From: Pseudomonas sp. FP2309
GTDB lineage: Bacteria > Pseudomonadota > Gammaproteobacteria > Pseudomonadales > Pseudomonadaceae
Length of the DNA stretch: 64,000 bases
Reading direction: 5' to 3'
NCBI RefSeq assembly: GCF_030687575.1
Contig: NZ_CP117439.1
Coordinates: 3,587,501 to 3,651,500 of the forward strand
Shown in pieces: positions 1 to 8,177 of the stretch (within the stretch, counting starts at the first letter, position 1; the number at the start of each line of letters is the position of its first letter). The notes below the pieces were generated by a model that had not been told where the DNA came from, searched no databases, and saw nothing but the letters and a program-made list of their open reading frames with translations. The translations under genes and the position numbers were made by a program.

Positions 1-1
1 G

Positions 2-559
2 TTGTTGATCTACGCCAGCCTCAAGGAGCCGACGGCCATCGTGGATTTCGAAGAGCGCCAGCTGGCCCGCTTTTTTGACGATGAACCCGACGCCCCCGCG
101 CCTTCGCCGCTCGATACCGTCCGGCATCTGCTCCAGCATTTTCATCGCTTCTGCCTGGCGCTGACCCATCGTCACGATGGCCGCACGGGCCTGTCGGTGC
201 ATAACGAATACGATGTGCAGGACCTGTTGCGCGCACTTCTGAGCCTGCATATCGCCGACCTGCGTGCCGAGGAGCCCGTGCCCAGTTGCGCAGGCGCCTC
301 ATCGCGCATGGATTTTCTGCTGCACGATCTGCAAGTCGGGGTCGAAGTGAAAATGACCCGCGCGGGGTTGAAGGACAAGCAACTGGGCGAACAGTTGATC
401 ATCGACATCGCACGCTATGCCGCACACCCGCGGTGCCGACGGTTGATTTGCTTCGTCTATGATCCCGGCTACTTGATCCGCAATCGCCAGGGTTTAAGCG
501 AGTATGTGCTGCGCCAGGGGCATCAGATCGATGTGGAGCTGATTTTTTCGCCGGCCTGA
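2..559 (+). CDS. DpnII/MboI-type restriction-endonuclease-like protein, 5'-partial
   Basis: At least 185 residues are visible. The frame is open to the window edge, so the true start lies upstream; the first codon here is only TTG. The C-terminal half has the shape of a PD-(D/E)xK nuclease domain: a predicted strand with Asp near residue 104, then the triad piece G-V-E-V-K about ten residues on, then a Lys-rich helix (KDKQLGEQ) and a strand ending in VYDP. This resembles the REase_DpnII-MboI domain often fused to predicted defence or DNA-repair proteins. The N-terminal half is acidic and Pro-rich and I do not recognise it. The LysR gene follows 38 bases downstream on the same strand. The role is inferred from the motif only; the missing N-terminus could change the picture. 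Confidence 0.6.
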   Translation: MLIYASLKEPTAIVDFEERQLARFFDDEPDAPAPSPLDTVRHLLQHFHRFCLALTHRHDGRTGLSVHNEYDVQDLLRALLSLHIADLRAEEPVPSCAGASSRMDFLLHDLQVGVEVKMTRAGLKDKQLGEQLIIDIARYAAHPRCRRLICFVYDPGYLIRNRQGLSEYVLRQGHQIDVELIFSPA

Positions 560-597
560 AGGCTACACTGCGTGGCTGAGCCACTTGCGAGAGATGT

Positions 598-1461
598 ATG
601 GATATCGAACTTGCACGCACTTTCCTCGAAATCACCCGCTGCGGCAGCCTTGCCGCCGCGGCCGAGAAATTGCACGTCACCCAGACCGCGATCACCGCAC
701 GAGTCAAAAACCTCGAAACCCAGTTGGGCTGCACGCTGTTTGTGCGCAACCGCGCAGGTGCGCGGCTGACCGCCGACGGCGAGGCGTTCGTGGTTTACGC
801 CAATCAGTTGCTGCAAACCTGGGAGGCCGCGCGCCGCGATCTGCCGTTGCCCGACGGCTATTGCAATGTGCTGCACATCGGCGGCGAGGTCAGCCTGTGC
901 AACCCGTTGATGCTCGGTTGGGCCCAGGCCCTGCGCGAACAGATTCCCGGGCACGCCCTGCGCACAGTCGTGCGCGAAGGCGAATACCTGCTGCGCCAAC
1001 TGGAGCTGGGTGTGCTTGATGCGGCACTGGTGTTCCAGCCGCAATACTGGCCGGGCTTGCAGGTGGAGCAAGTGCTGGAAGAAAAACTGATCCTGGTGCA
1101 ACTGGTGAGTAACCCGGCCCCATACGTGTACATCGACTGGGGCCCGGGCTTTCGCCAGCAGCACGATGCCGCCCTGCCCGACAAAGCCCGTGCCGCCGTG
1201 AGTTTCAATCTGGGGCCGCTGGCCTTGCAGTACATCCTGGAAAACGGCGGCGCCGGTTACTTCCGCACACGGGTGGTCCAGAGCTATCTGGACAGCGGCG
1301 TGATGGAGCGTGTAGCCAAGGCGCCGGAATTCAGCTTTCCAACCTACCTGGTGTATTCGCGTGCACGGGACTCAGCGGTGTTGCAACAGGCGTTGGAACT
1401 GCTGCGCGGCGTGGTCAAGGCCGACAGTGATTGGTCGCAACGTTGGGACCCGCTGATTTAA
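598..1461 (+). CDS. LysR-family transcriptional regulator
   Basis: A 287-residue protein of normal LysR length. Residues 1-60 form the winged helix-turn-helix: FLEITRCGSLAAAAEKLHVT, then Q-T-A-I-T-A-R-V-K and the wing L-G-C-T-L-F-V-R-N-R. The rest is a periplasmic-binding-protein-like effector domain. It should be a cytoplasmic DNA-binding regulator that senses a small ligand. The ATG follows a GAGAG-like ribosome-binding site. The usual divergent target gene is absent: upstream is the nuclease-like gene on the same strand and downstream is a broken SMP-30 gene. No target can be named. Confidence 0.9.
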   Translation: MDIELARTFLEITRCGSLAAAAEKLHVTQTAITARVKNLETQLGCTLFVRNRAGARLTADGEAFVVYANQLLQTWEAARRDLPLPDGYCNVLHIGGEVSLCNPLMLGWAQALREQIPGHALRTVVREGEYLLRQLELGVLDAALVFQPQYWPGLQVEQVLEEKLILVQLVSNPAPYVYIDWGPGFRQQHDAALPDKARAAVSFNLGPLALQYILENGGAGYFRTRVVQSYLDSGVMERVAKAPEFSFPTYLVYSRARDSAVLQQALELLRGVVKADSDWSQRWDPLI

Positions 1462-1622
1462 GGCGCAACACATCAGGTCACGTTCAAGCACTCGCAGATT
1501 CCCGGTTGCCCACTAAGCTCAGCCTCCGGCAACAGCACGCTGAGCTTCTCGCCATGCGCCGCGAAGTGCGGCAGGAAAACAATTTCAAACGCCCCAACCC
1601 CCACGATAACCAGGAACCGCCA

Positions 1623-2042
1623 TGAGCACTCGCCCAAAGAAACCGCGCCTGTGCTGTTTGTGTTGCTGCTGGCGGTGGTCGCCTTTCTGCTGCTGATGCC
1701 CACCCACGTGCAGCCGGTGAACTGGACACCGCCCAGGGCATGCTGATCAGCGGCCTGCATGACGGGCGCATCATTCGCACCGCGCCCGACAGCCAAACCC
1801 TCGACGTACTGGCCAACACCGGCGGACGCCCGCTAGGGCTGGCGCCCAAGCCCATCAAGCGCAAAGGCTTTGTGTTGGAGCTCGATACCGAGGGGAAAGT
1901 CATCGCCAATTTGCAGGATGGCAGCGCCGGTAATTATTCGCCGGTCACCACCGCGTGCGAGTATGGCGACCGGCTGTACCTGGGCTCCTTGAAGAACACC
2001 AGCATGGCGCGCTTGCCGTTGGCGGTGGCACTGGCGCCATAA
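1623..2042 (+). pseudogene. SMP-30/gluconolactonase/LRE-family protein, multiply deleted remnant
   Basis: Pieces of one gene remain in different frames. A start with a good ribosome-binding site (CCAGGAACCGCC then ATG) gives MSTRPKKPR. A probable single-base loss near 1651 then shifts frame, and the membrane anchor LFVLLLAVVAFLLLMPTHVQ continues in another frame. At 1723-1733 the string TGGACACCGCC can be read both as the end of W-T-P-P and as L-D-T-A, so a segment between two copies was probably deleted. The next piece (GMLISGLHDGRIIRT, NTGGRPLGLA) joins directly to the C-terminal piece (PKPIKRKGFVLELD, GNYSPVT) near 1840-1848, losing most of the beta-propeller. About 130 codons remain of a family that is usually about 350. 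The family comes from remembered homologues; exact lesions need an intact orthologue. Confidence 0.75.
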
Positions 2043-2050
2043 CGCAAAAA

Positions 2051-2079
2051 GGGCATACAGGCGCGCGGCCTGTATGCCC
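2051..2079. terminator. Bidirectional Rho-independent terminator
   Basis: A perfect 12-bp inverted repeat GGGCATACAGGC / GCCTGTATGCCC with a 5-base loop lies between the end of the SMP-30 remnant and the convergent end of the secreted-protein gene. AAAAA at 2046-2050 supplies the U-run for minus-strand transcripts. Confidence 0.85.
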
Positions 2080-2102
2080 TTAAGGTCAAAGAAAATCGCC
2101 CG

Positions 2103-3608
2103 TTAAGCCTTGGTGCTGCTCAACAAGGTCTGGTTGCACAGGTGACCGAAGCTGACGTAAGGCACATTGTCGCCGCCCACGCCGATCCCCGGATATTCCA
2201 GTACTTCCATGCGCCACACACCGTAGTTGAAGGTGGTACGCCAGGTGTTGTTGTAGCCCTGGGAGTAATGCACAAAGGTGGTCTGGAAATCACCGGAGCA
2301 GGTGCCCACGTTGATCGTACCGGCCGCTTCGCCGGCACTGTCGGTTGCCGCCGAATACGCCTTGTAGACGATGTTGCCGGTATCGGGGTTGATGTGCTGA
2401 TCGAGATACACAATCGGGTGCAACCCCACCAGCGGCGCGCCGGTGCTGTCCGACAGGTTCATGGTCCAGGTCAGGTTTCGATAGGCCTGGGTGGTCATGT
2501 AACCGTAGCCCACATCGGACGCGGAATACGGGATGCGAATCACGCTCGGCTCGCCCTTCACGTCCGAGGTGTTGATGCGCGGGTTGGAACCCAAAGACAG
2601 GTTGTATTTTCCCGTCGCGCTCCACGCGTCACCAGGGTTGGGCCGCACACGCACCTTCACCACCCCGCCCACACCGGGGCTTGGGACAGAGGTGGATTTG
2701 AGTGCAGGGTCCACCTGCGCCCATTGGCTGCCATCCCATCGTTCCAGGATCCACTTGTTGCGCGTGCTGCCGCTGGCCGCATCGGGCGTCAAGGCAATAC
2801 CCACGCTTTGGCCGCGCACTGCGGTGAAGTCGAAGTAATCCACATCATTGACGCTGTCCGCGTTGCCCTGGAGGTAGTTCAGCGTGTCCGGCAGTTGGAA
2901 CGCGGTATCCGGGGTGTCATTGGGTTCGAACGCATCGATGTTGGCATCCACCGCCACGCCGAACTGGAAGCTCGAGCCCTGGACTGCCGCATTGGCTTCC
3001 ATGAACCAGTAGTAATCACCGGCCGGCAGCACGCCTTCGAGGCTTTCATCGCCCGTGCCCGGATTGTCGGAGGTGCCCAGTGGAATCGGGTTGCCTTGAC
3101 CATCGTCCTGGAACAGGGTCAACGCCATGTTGGTGCCGGCGGTCTGGCCGACCAACAGCGCATTGATCCGGGCCTTGCTCGGCAGGTTGAAGTGGTAGCA
3201 CAGCAAATCGCCGGTCTGCACGCCGTTGATGGTGTACAGCTGGTTCACATCCAGCGTGGTTTCGCAGCCTTGAACCAACGCTGCCTGCACCGCCGTCGCC
3301 GACTGTGCGCTGGGCTTCTTGACCTGGGTCACGGGAGCTTGCGCGGGATGGTCCACCACCACCGAGTCAGCCTTGGCTTTCACGGCGGGCTGCGACTTTT
3401 TGAGTTGAGCACCCGCGCGCAGTTGCTGTTTGAGCCCCGCCGGCGCCTTTGTCGACTGGACGTTGCCAGCAGCTTTCAGGCTTTGTTTGATCGAAGGTTG
3501 GGCCGCTTGCGCCGCCAGATGAGGGTATTGCTCGGCCAGGGCAAAGGCCGACACGAAGCAGGAGGCCGCCACGGCTGCGCCCAGCATAAAGGCTTTTTTA
3601 GATTTCAT
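2103..3608 (-). CDS. Secreted protein with PPC-like domains
   Basis: 501 residues with a Sec signal peptide (MKSKKAFMLGAAVAASCFVS...ALA, cleavage near residue 26) and a Lys/Gln/Ala-rich spacer to about residue 110. Two bacterial pre-peptidase C-terminal (PPC)-like modules follow: one contains DLLCYHFNLPS, the next begins at the typical A-F-E-P-N-D-T-P motif and continues to V-D-Y-F-D-F. PPC modules usually accompany secreted proteases, but no catalytic motif is visible. The C-terminal 170 residues (two Cys, Tyr- and Asn-rich, Y-L-D-Q-H) form an unrecognised beta-rich domain. The single-gene unit has its own terminator. It is probably exported and could be a T2SS substrate, but the sequence does not prove that. 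Confidence 0.75.
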   Translation of the reverse strand: MKSKKAFMLGAAVAASCFVSAFALAEQYPHLAAQAAQPSIKQSLKAAGNVQSTKAPAGLKQQLRAGAQLKKSQPAVKAKADSVVVDHPAQAPVTQVKKPSAQSATAVQAALVQGCETTLDVNQLYTINGVQTGDLLCYHFNLPSKARINALLVGQTAGTNMALTLFQDDGQGNPIPLGTSDNPGTGDESLEGVLPAGDYYWFMEANAAVQGSSFQFGVAVDANIDAFEPNDTPDTAFQLPDTLNYLQGNADSVNDVDYFDFTAVRGQSVGIALTPDAASGSTRNKWILERWDGSQWAQVDPALKSTSVPSPGVGGVVKVRVRPNPGDAWSATGKYNLSLGSNPRINTSDVKGEPSVIRIPYSASDVGYGYMTTQAYRNLTWTMNLSDSTGAPLVGLHPIVYLDQHINPDTGNIVYKAYSAATDSAGEAAGTINVGTCSGDFQTTFVHYSQGYNNTWRTTFNYGVWRMEVLEYPGIGVGGDNVPYVSFGHLCNQTLLSSTKA

Positions 3609-3724
3609 TTTTTATCCATCCATAGTTAAAAAGTGAAGGTCAGGTGACATCCGGTCACCTGGGATGGAATCTAGCTAAATACTGTATGCATGTCCAGTGT
3701 TTTATGTAGGAAATTTCCTCGCAC

Positions 3725-4786
3725 CTAATACCCCGTCATCTCCAGATACCCCACTCCCCCCTCAAATCGCACCGGCCCTTCCCAGTAAGGAATACTCAGG
3801 TTCATCCAGGCGTTCGGGTTGACGGCTTCGGTGGTGATATCCAACTGCTTGGCCGGAATTTTCAGCGACCAGCGCGTTGGAACCGTGCGTCCGTCAATGG
3901 CCGTGGTTGCCAGCGGAGCCAGTTGGATGTCGGCGTTGTGCAGGGTCTCGGTGCGGCCCTGGCGGTCGATCCAGGTGCCGGTGAGATAGCCGCCGCCGTC
4001 CTGCTGCCGCACGCGAAACAGCATCAGTCGCTCACCATCGTCCAGGTGCAGGGAGAACCAGTCCCAGCCGGTCTGCTGGCTGCTCAGCGGCTGGCTGCTC
4101 CACTCGCGGTCGAGCCAGGCCGGGCCGCTGACTTGATAGGTGTGGCCATCGATGCTCACGCTGCCGCTCGCGGTAAAAAACGGCTGGCTGTAGTAGTACG
4201 AGGCCTGGCCCTGATCGGACTTTCGGCTGTAGCCGTTGTCGCCCTGCAACACCAACGGACGCTGGGAGGTCAGGTGCAAGTCGTAGGCGAATGACTTGCC
4301 GCTGGCGTTGAGTTGCATGTCCGCCAACGCATCCGTCGCCCCAGGACGGGTGGTGAAATTCCAGTCGTCGATCCAGGCACTGAACGGCGCCGCCTGGGCC
4401 CCGGCCTGGCCAACGCCGCCACGGGCCAGGCGTTCGGCGGCGTAGTGCCGGTTGGCGGAGGTGACCGCCGCGTGGCCGAGCCAGACCGTCGAGTCCTGCC
4501 AACCGGCCTGCGTCGGCCCGGCCTTGAGGGCGTTGCGAAACAGCGTCCATTGCACGCCAAACACGTTGCCCTGGGCATCCTTGAGATTGGCGGTGACGTA
4601 CCACCATTCGATCCGAAAGCCCTCGTGAGGGCCGTGGTCGTCGGGGAAACGAAAGACCTTGCCCGGCACCACCTGGGCAAAATCCGCCGCCTCACTGCCC
4701 AGGCCGGCGAAACTCGCCTGCGGCGCGGGGGCCTTGTCACAGGCGCTCAACAGCCATAACGCACACATCAGCAGCTTAATCTTCAT
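3725..4786 (-). CDS. AttH/CrtC lipocalin-like lipoprotein of an ABC system
   Basis: 353 residues starting at the ATG that overlaps the end of the permease gene. The N-terminus MKIKLLMCALWLLSAC ends in a lipobox, so it is probably a lipoprotein. The body carries hallmarks of the hydroxyneurosporene synthase (CrtC)/AttH lipocalin-like family: R-I-E-W-W-Y-V-T, V-Q-W-T-L-F-R, a central W-L-D-R-E-W-S and G-W-D-W-F. In AttEFGH-type systems this protein is encoded with an ATPase and FtsX-like permease(s), which is exactly the context here. It probably works at the periplasmic face of the transporter; the substrate is unknown and enzymatic hydratase activity is not implied. Confidence 0.85.
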   Translation of the reverse strand: MKIKLLMCALWLLSACDKAPAPQASFAGLGSEAADFAQVVPGKVFRFPDDHGPHEGFRIEWWYVTANLKDAQGNVFGVQWTLFRNALKAGPTQAGWQDSTVWLGHAAVTSANRHYAAERLARGGVGQAGAQAAPFSAWIDDWNFTTRPGATDALADMQLNASGKSFAYDLHLTSQRPLVLQGDNGYSRKSDQGQASYYYSQPFFTASGSVSIDGHTYQVSGPAWLDREWSSQPLSSQQTGWDWFSLHLDDGERLMLFRVRQQDGGGYLTGTWIDRQGRTETLHNADIQLAPLATTAIDGRTVPTRWSLKIPAKQLDITTEAVNPNAWMNLSIPYWEGPVRFEGGVGYLEMTGY

Positions 4787-7250
4787 GGGCGAAGGTCCGA
4801 AGCAAGTCCGTGGGCTGGCTGCGGTACAGCTGCCACAAGGGCCAGGCCGAGGCCAATAACGTGGCCAGCAGCGCCAGCCCCAGCAGCTGCGCCAACTGCC
4901 ACGGGAACACCTGCAACGGCAGACGCCAGCCAAAGGCCTGCACGTTGATCACCGCGTCCAGACACCACGCCAGCAGCAAGCCCAGCGGCACCGCCAACAG
5001 CAGCGTGAGCACCGCCAACAGCCAGGTCTGGCCCAGGTTCAACAGCATCAATTGCCGGCGTGTCACGCCCAACGCCCACAGCGGCGCCAGTTGCCCGAGG
5101 CGGCTCTGGCTTTGCGTGAGCAGGCTGATGAACAACGCCACACCGGCCACGCCCAAGGTCAGGCTGTTGAGGGCGGCGGTGGCGGCGAAGGTGCGTTCGA
5201 ACACCTGGCTCGACCAGCCTTTGAGTTGCTGTTGATCGACGATACGGCTGTCCGTCAGGGCAAATACCCGCTGCACCTCGCGCACCAGCGGCGCAACATC
5301 GGGCGGTGCGACACGCAGGTTGAAACGTGCCGGCGAGAGCGTCGGCCAGTGCTTGAGCAGGTGCTGCGAATTGACCAGCACGTGACCCTTGGGGTTGCCA
5401 TAGTCGGCATAGATGCCAACCACCGTGGGTGACCACACACCCTGCGGCGTCGGGACACCCACCGCATCCCCCAGTTTCACCGCGAGCCGCCGCGCCAACT
5501 GTTCGCTGAGCATCAGCGTGTCGCCGTGCTGCAACTGGTCCCACGGTGCATCAACCGCCTCCAGCAACGGCCAATGCTCGCGGTAGGTCGGGTCGTCGAC
5601 CACGCCGAACAGGTCCGCCGGCCAGCCCTGCACCTGCACCGCGACCTGCCAGGTGGGCAGCACGGCGCGCACCAGGGGTTGTTGCGCCAGCCATTGGCTG
5701 AGCTGGTCGGCCTGGGCCGATGTCTGGGGGTTGAGGTACAGCTCGGCAGTGAGGCGTTGCTCCAACCAGTTGTTGAAGGTGTGGCGAAAACCGGAGGTCA
5801 TGGAGCCGGCGCCGATGTTGGCGGCCAACGCCAGCAGCAAGGCCATCAGGGCCAAACTCAGGGCCGGTAACTGTTGCCGGCAATCGGCGAGAAACCATTG
5901 GCCCAGCACCGAGCGACTGCGTCCCAGCACGACCTTGAGCAAGCCGTTGAGCAACACCGGCAAGCCCAGCGCCGCACCGAGCAGCAAGGCGCCCATCAAC
6001 ACAAAACCCGCCGCCAGGCTGTCACCCAGCCCCAATGCCAACAGTGCGATCAGCAACGCACCGCCGGCCACCCAACCCTGGCGCCGCAGCCAACGGCCGT
6101 GGGCCTCATGCCAGGCCTGGGCATTGGCCAGCGCCAGCAACGGTAAACGCGCCGCCCGCCACAGGCTGCTGGCACCGGCGAGCAGGGCCCCAAGCAGGCT
6201 CAAGCCCAGCCCCGCCAGCCACCACCACGGGCTCAGGCTCAGTTGCCCCGGCACTTCGGCGCCGTACAGGCCGCGCAAGCTGGCCGCCACATCCGGCAGC
6301 AACAGGCTGGCCAGCACGTAACCGCTGGCGACACCCAGTGCGCCGCCCAGCAGTGACAACGCGCCCAGCTCCACGCCCAGGCTGAAGATCAACAGCCGCG
6401 CACTGACGCCACAGGCACGCAAGGTGCGCAATAACCCGCGACGTTGCTCCAGCGCCAGGCCGATGGCGGCGTGCACGATGAACAGCCCCACCACAAACGA
6501 CAGGAACCCAAGGGCATCGAGGTTCAGGTGAAAGCTCTCGGTAAGGCGTGCCAGGTTATTGTCCTCGGCCTGGTGCAGTTGCAGCGTGACAGGAGGCTTG
6601 GGGTCGCCGGCGGCGAAGGCCTTGTCCACCAGCAGGCGCGACAGCTGCCCCTGCATCCCGAGCAGCGGTTGGGCGAAACCGATATCGGTGAGCAGTAAAC
6701 CGGGCGCCATGTCCGGCTGCGCGTGCAGCGGCGGCAGGCGCTGACCGTCGACTGTCTGCGGCTGCTGCCCCTCCTGCAAACCCAGCGCCTGCAGGGTTTG
6801 AGGCGCGATCCAGGTGCGCCCTGGCGGGTCAAAGAAGGCGAGCAGTTGCGCCTGGCTCAACTGCTTCCCCGCCACCGCCCCGCCACCCGGCAGTGACAGC
6901 GGCTCGATGCCCATCAATTGCAGGCGTACGTCCTCACGCCCCGTGAGCTGCACCCGCCCCTGCACCACCGGCGACACCGGCCAGCCGGCGCGGCGCAGTT
7001 GGGCGAACAGCCCCTGGGGGACGCTGGCACCGTCCGGCGCACTCAGGCTGGCCTGGGCTTCGCCGCCGATCAACTGGCTGGCGCGGGCATAACTGTCGCG
7101 CGCCTGGCTGTTCAGCGCCTGCACCCCTGTCAACAGCGCAGTGGCCAGCCACAGGCCGGTGAGCACACTGAAAAACTGTACGGGATGACGTCGCCAATGG
7201 CTGAGCAAAGCGCGCAACGTCCAATAAAACACGGCCATGTCAGCGCGCAT
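4776..7250 (-). CDS. FtsX-type ABC transporter permease (AttF/AttG-like)
   Basis: An 824-residue membrane protein. A first TM segment near residues 20-42 is followed by a large periplasmic region (to about residue 235), a core of TM helices (about 240-470), a second periplasmic region (about 490-690) and a last FtsX-type set of three helices. This is the duplicated MacB/FtsX plan of large lipoprotein- or peptide-exporting ABC systems; Att systems often split it into two proteins. GTG/ATG starts compete: ATG at 7250 overlaps the ATPase stop, while ATG at 7238 lies just past it. The 3' end overlaps the lipocalin-like gene by 11 bases, so all three genes are translationally coupled. Confidence 0.9.
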   Translation of the reverse strand: MRADMAVFYWTLRALLSHWRRHPVQFFSVLTGLWLATALLTGVQALNSQARDSYARASQLIGGEAQASLSAPDGASVPQGLFAQLRRAGWPVSPVVQGRVQLTGREDVRLQLMGIEPLSLPGGGAVAGKQLSQAQLLAFFDPPGRTWIAPQTLQALGLQEGQQPQTVDGQRLPPLHAQPDMAPGLLLTDIGFAQPLLGMQGQLSRLLVDKAFAAGDPKPPVTLQLHQAEDNNLARLTESFHLNLDALGFLSFVVGLFIVHAAIGLALEQRRGLLRTLRACGVSARLLIFSLGVELGALSLLGGALGVASGYVLASLLLPDVAASLRGLYGAEVPGQLSLSPWWWLAGLGLSLLGALLAGASSLWRAARLPLLALANAQAWHEAHGRWLRRQGWVAGGALLIALLALGLGDSLAAGFVLMGALLLGAALGLPVLLNGLLKVVLGRSRSVLGQWFLADCRQQLPALSLALMALLLALAANIGAGSMTSGFRHTFNNWLEQRLTAELYLNPQTSAQADQLSQWLAQQPLVRAVLPTWQVAVQVQGWPADLFGVVDDPTYREHWPLLEAVDAPWDQLQHGDTLMLSEQLARRLAVKLGDAVGVPTPQGVWSPTVVGIYADYGNPKGHVLVNSQHLLKHWPTLSPARFNLRVAPPDVAPLVREVQRVFALTDSRIVDQQQLKGWSSQVFERTFAATAALNSLTLGVAGVALFISLLTQSQSRLGQLAPLWALGVTRRQLMLLNLGQTWLLAVLTLLLAVPLGLLLAWCLDAVINVQAFGWRLPLQVFPWQLAQLLGLALLATLLASAWPLWQLYRSQPTDLLRTFAHED

Positions 7251-7908
7251 CCGCCGACACGATAAGGCCGTGGTGCAACGCCACCTGCCGGTCCAGCCGC
7301 GCGGCGATGCGCGGGCTGTGGGTGACCATCAACAGGCTGGTGGGGCTGTCACGCAGCAAGTCCAGCAGCAGTTGCAGCACCTCGTCGCTGGTGGCTTCGT
7401 CAAGGTTGCCGGTGGGCTCGTCCGCCAACAACAGGGCAGGCCTGGACGCCAGCGCCCGGCCCACCGCGACCCGCTGTTGCTGGCCGCCCGACAGTTGCTC
7501 CGGGTAACGCTTGAGCACGTCGCCCAGGCCCAGGCGCTCCACCAACTGCGCCTGCCAGTGCGGATCAAAGCGCCCCGCCAGCCGAGCCTGGAACGCCAGG
7601 TTGTCGTCGACGCGCAAGCTGCCGATCAGGTTGAACTGCTGGAACACCAGGCCGATCTCGGTCCGCCGCCAGTGCGCCAGTTGCGCCTCGCTCAGTTGAT
7701 CGAGGCGCTGCCCGCTCACCTCAATACTGCCGCGATCGACCCGATCGAGCCCGGCCACCAGGTGCAACAGCGTGCTCTTGCCACTGCCCGACTCACCCAT
7801 CAATGCCAGGCTGCTGCGCTGCGCCAGGTGCACATCCACCCCCGCCAGCACCGCCAAAGGGCCTTGGGGCGTGGCATAGCTTTTGAAGACACCTTGCACC
7901 TGCAACAT
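7240..7908 (-). CDS. ABC transporter ATP-binding protein (LolD/MacB/AttE type)
   Basis: 222 residues with a complete nucleotide-binding domain: Walker A GESGSGKST (38-46), Q-loop F-Q-Q-F, signature LSGGQ (138-142), Walker B LLLADEP (158-164), D-loop N-L-D and H-switch T-H-S. Spacing and the FNL-x-GSL-x-DN motif place it in the LolD/MacB/FtsE branch that partners FtsX-type permeases. It is the first gene of a three-gene operon with the permease and lipocalin-like protein, and should energise movement of a hydrophobic or peptide cargo at the periplasmic side. There is no adjacent MacA or LolC/E, which favours the Att-like assignment. Confidence 0.92.
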   Translation of the reverse strand: MLQVQGVFKSYATPQGPLAVLAGVDVHLAQRSSLALMGESGSGKSTLLHLVAGLDRVDRGSIEVSGQRLDQLSEAQLAHWRRTEIGLVFQQFNLIGSLRVDDNLAFQARLAGRFDPHWQAQLVERLGLGDVLKRYPEQLSGGQQQRVAVGRALASRPALLLADEPTGNLDEATSDEVLQLLLDLLRDSPTSLLMVTHSPRIAARLDRQVALHHGLIVSADAR

Positions 7909-8037
7909 GGGAAGACTCGTTTGATGGGTGGCAATCGAGGATAACGGCTACCGGTTGAAACCACGCGAATTTTTCACATGGATTTCACCGGCTGCCCACC
8001 CGCCCCTCTTTAAATTACCGGCCAAGCGTTACGCCCG

Positions 8038-8071
8038 GGCAACTTGTTAGTTGCCGTGCCTGGCAACTTTT
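8038..8071 (+). promoter_or_regulatory. Alternative hairpins, attenuator-like
   Basis: GGCAACT (8038-8044), AGTTGCC (8049-8055) and GGCAACT (8062-8068) occur in that order. The middle arm can pair with either flank: upstream with a TGTT loop, or downstream with a GTGCCT loop followed by a T-run (8068-8071), which is terminator-like. The element lies upstream of the histidine-phosphatase/arnT genes. No leader peptide was identified. Confidence 0.4.
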
Positions 8072-8081
8072 AACCGCCACA

Positions 8082-8100
8082 TGTTCAGCGAAAAGACAGC
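8082..8100 (+). promoter_or_regulatory. Candidate regulator site, copy 1 of a 19-bp repeat
   Basis: TGTTCAGCGAAAAGACAGC lies about 100 bp upstream of the histidine-phosphatase start. It matches 8886-8904 upstream of arnT at 18 of 19 positions. A repeat confined to the two upstream regions suggests a shared operator; I do not recognise the regulator. Confidence 0.4.
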
Positions 8101-8177
8101 GGCCCTGTGACAGCCTCTCGCTTCACTTCGGGTACTCGCCGACACGTTGCACCTAACTAATTACAACACTGCCGACA

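Noticed and set aside
1473..1796. A minus-strand reading ending in a plausible C-terminus near 1490-1590.
   Set aside because: It runs antisense across the SMP-30 remnant, has no start signal and no recognised family. Treated as a shadow.
2142..3629. A long plus-strand reading opposite the secreted-protein gene.
   Set aside because: It is a GC-driven shadow with His/Arg/Val-rich composition and no domain or ribosome-binding site.
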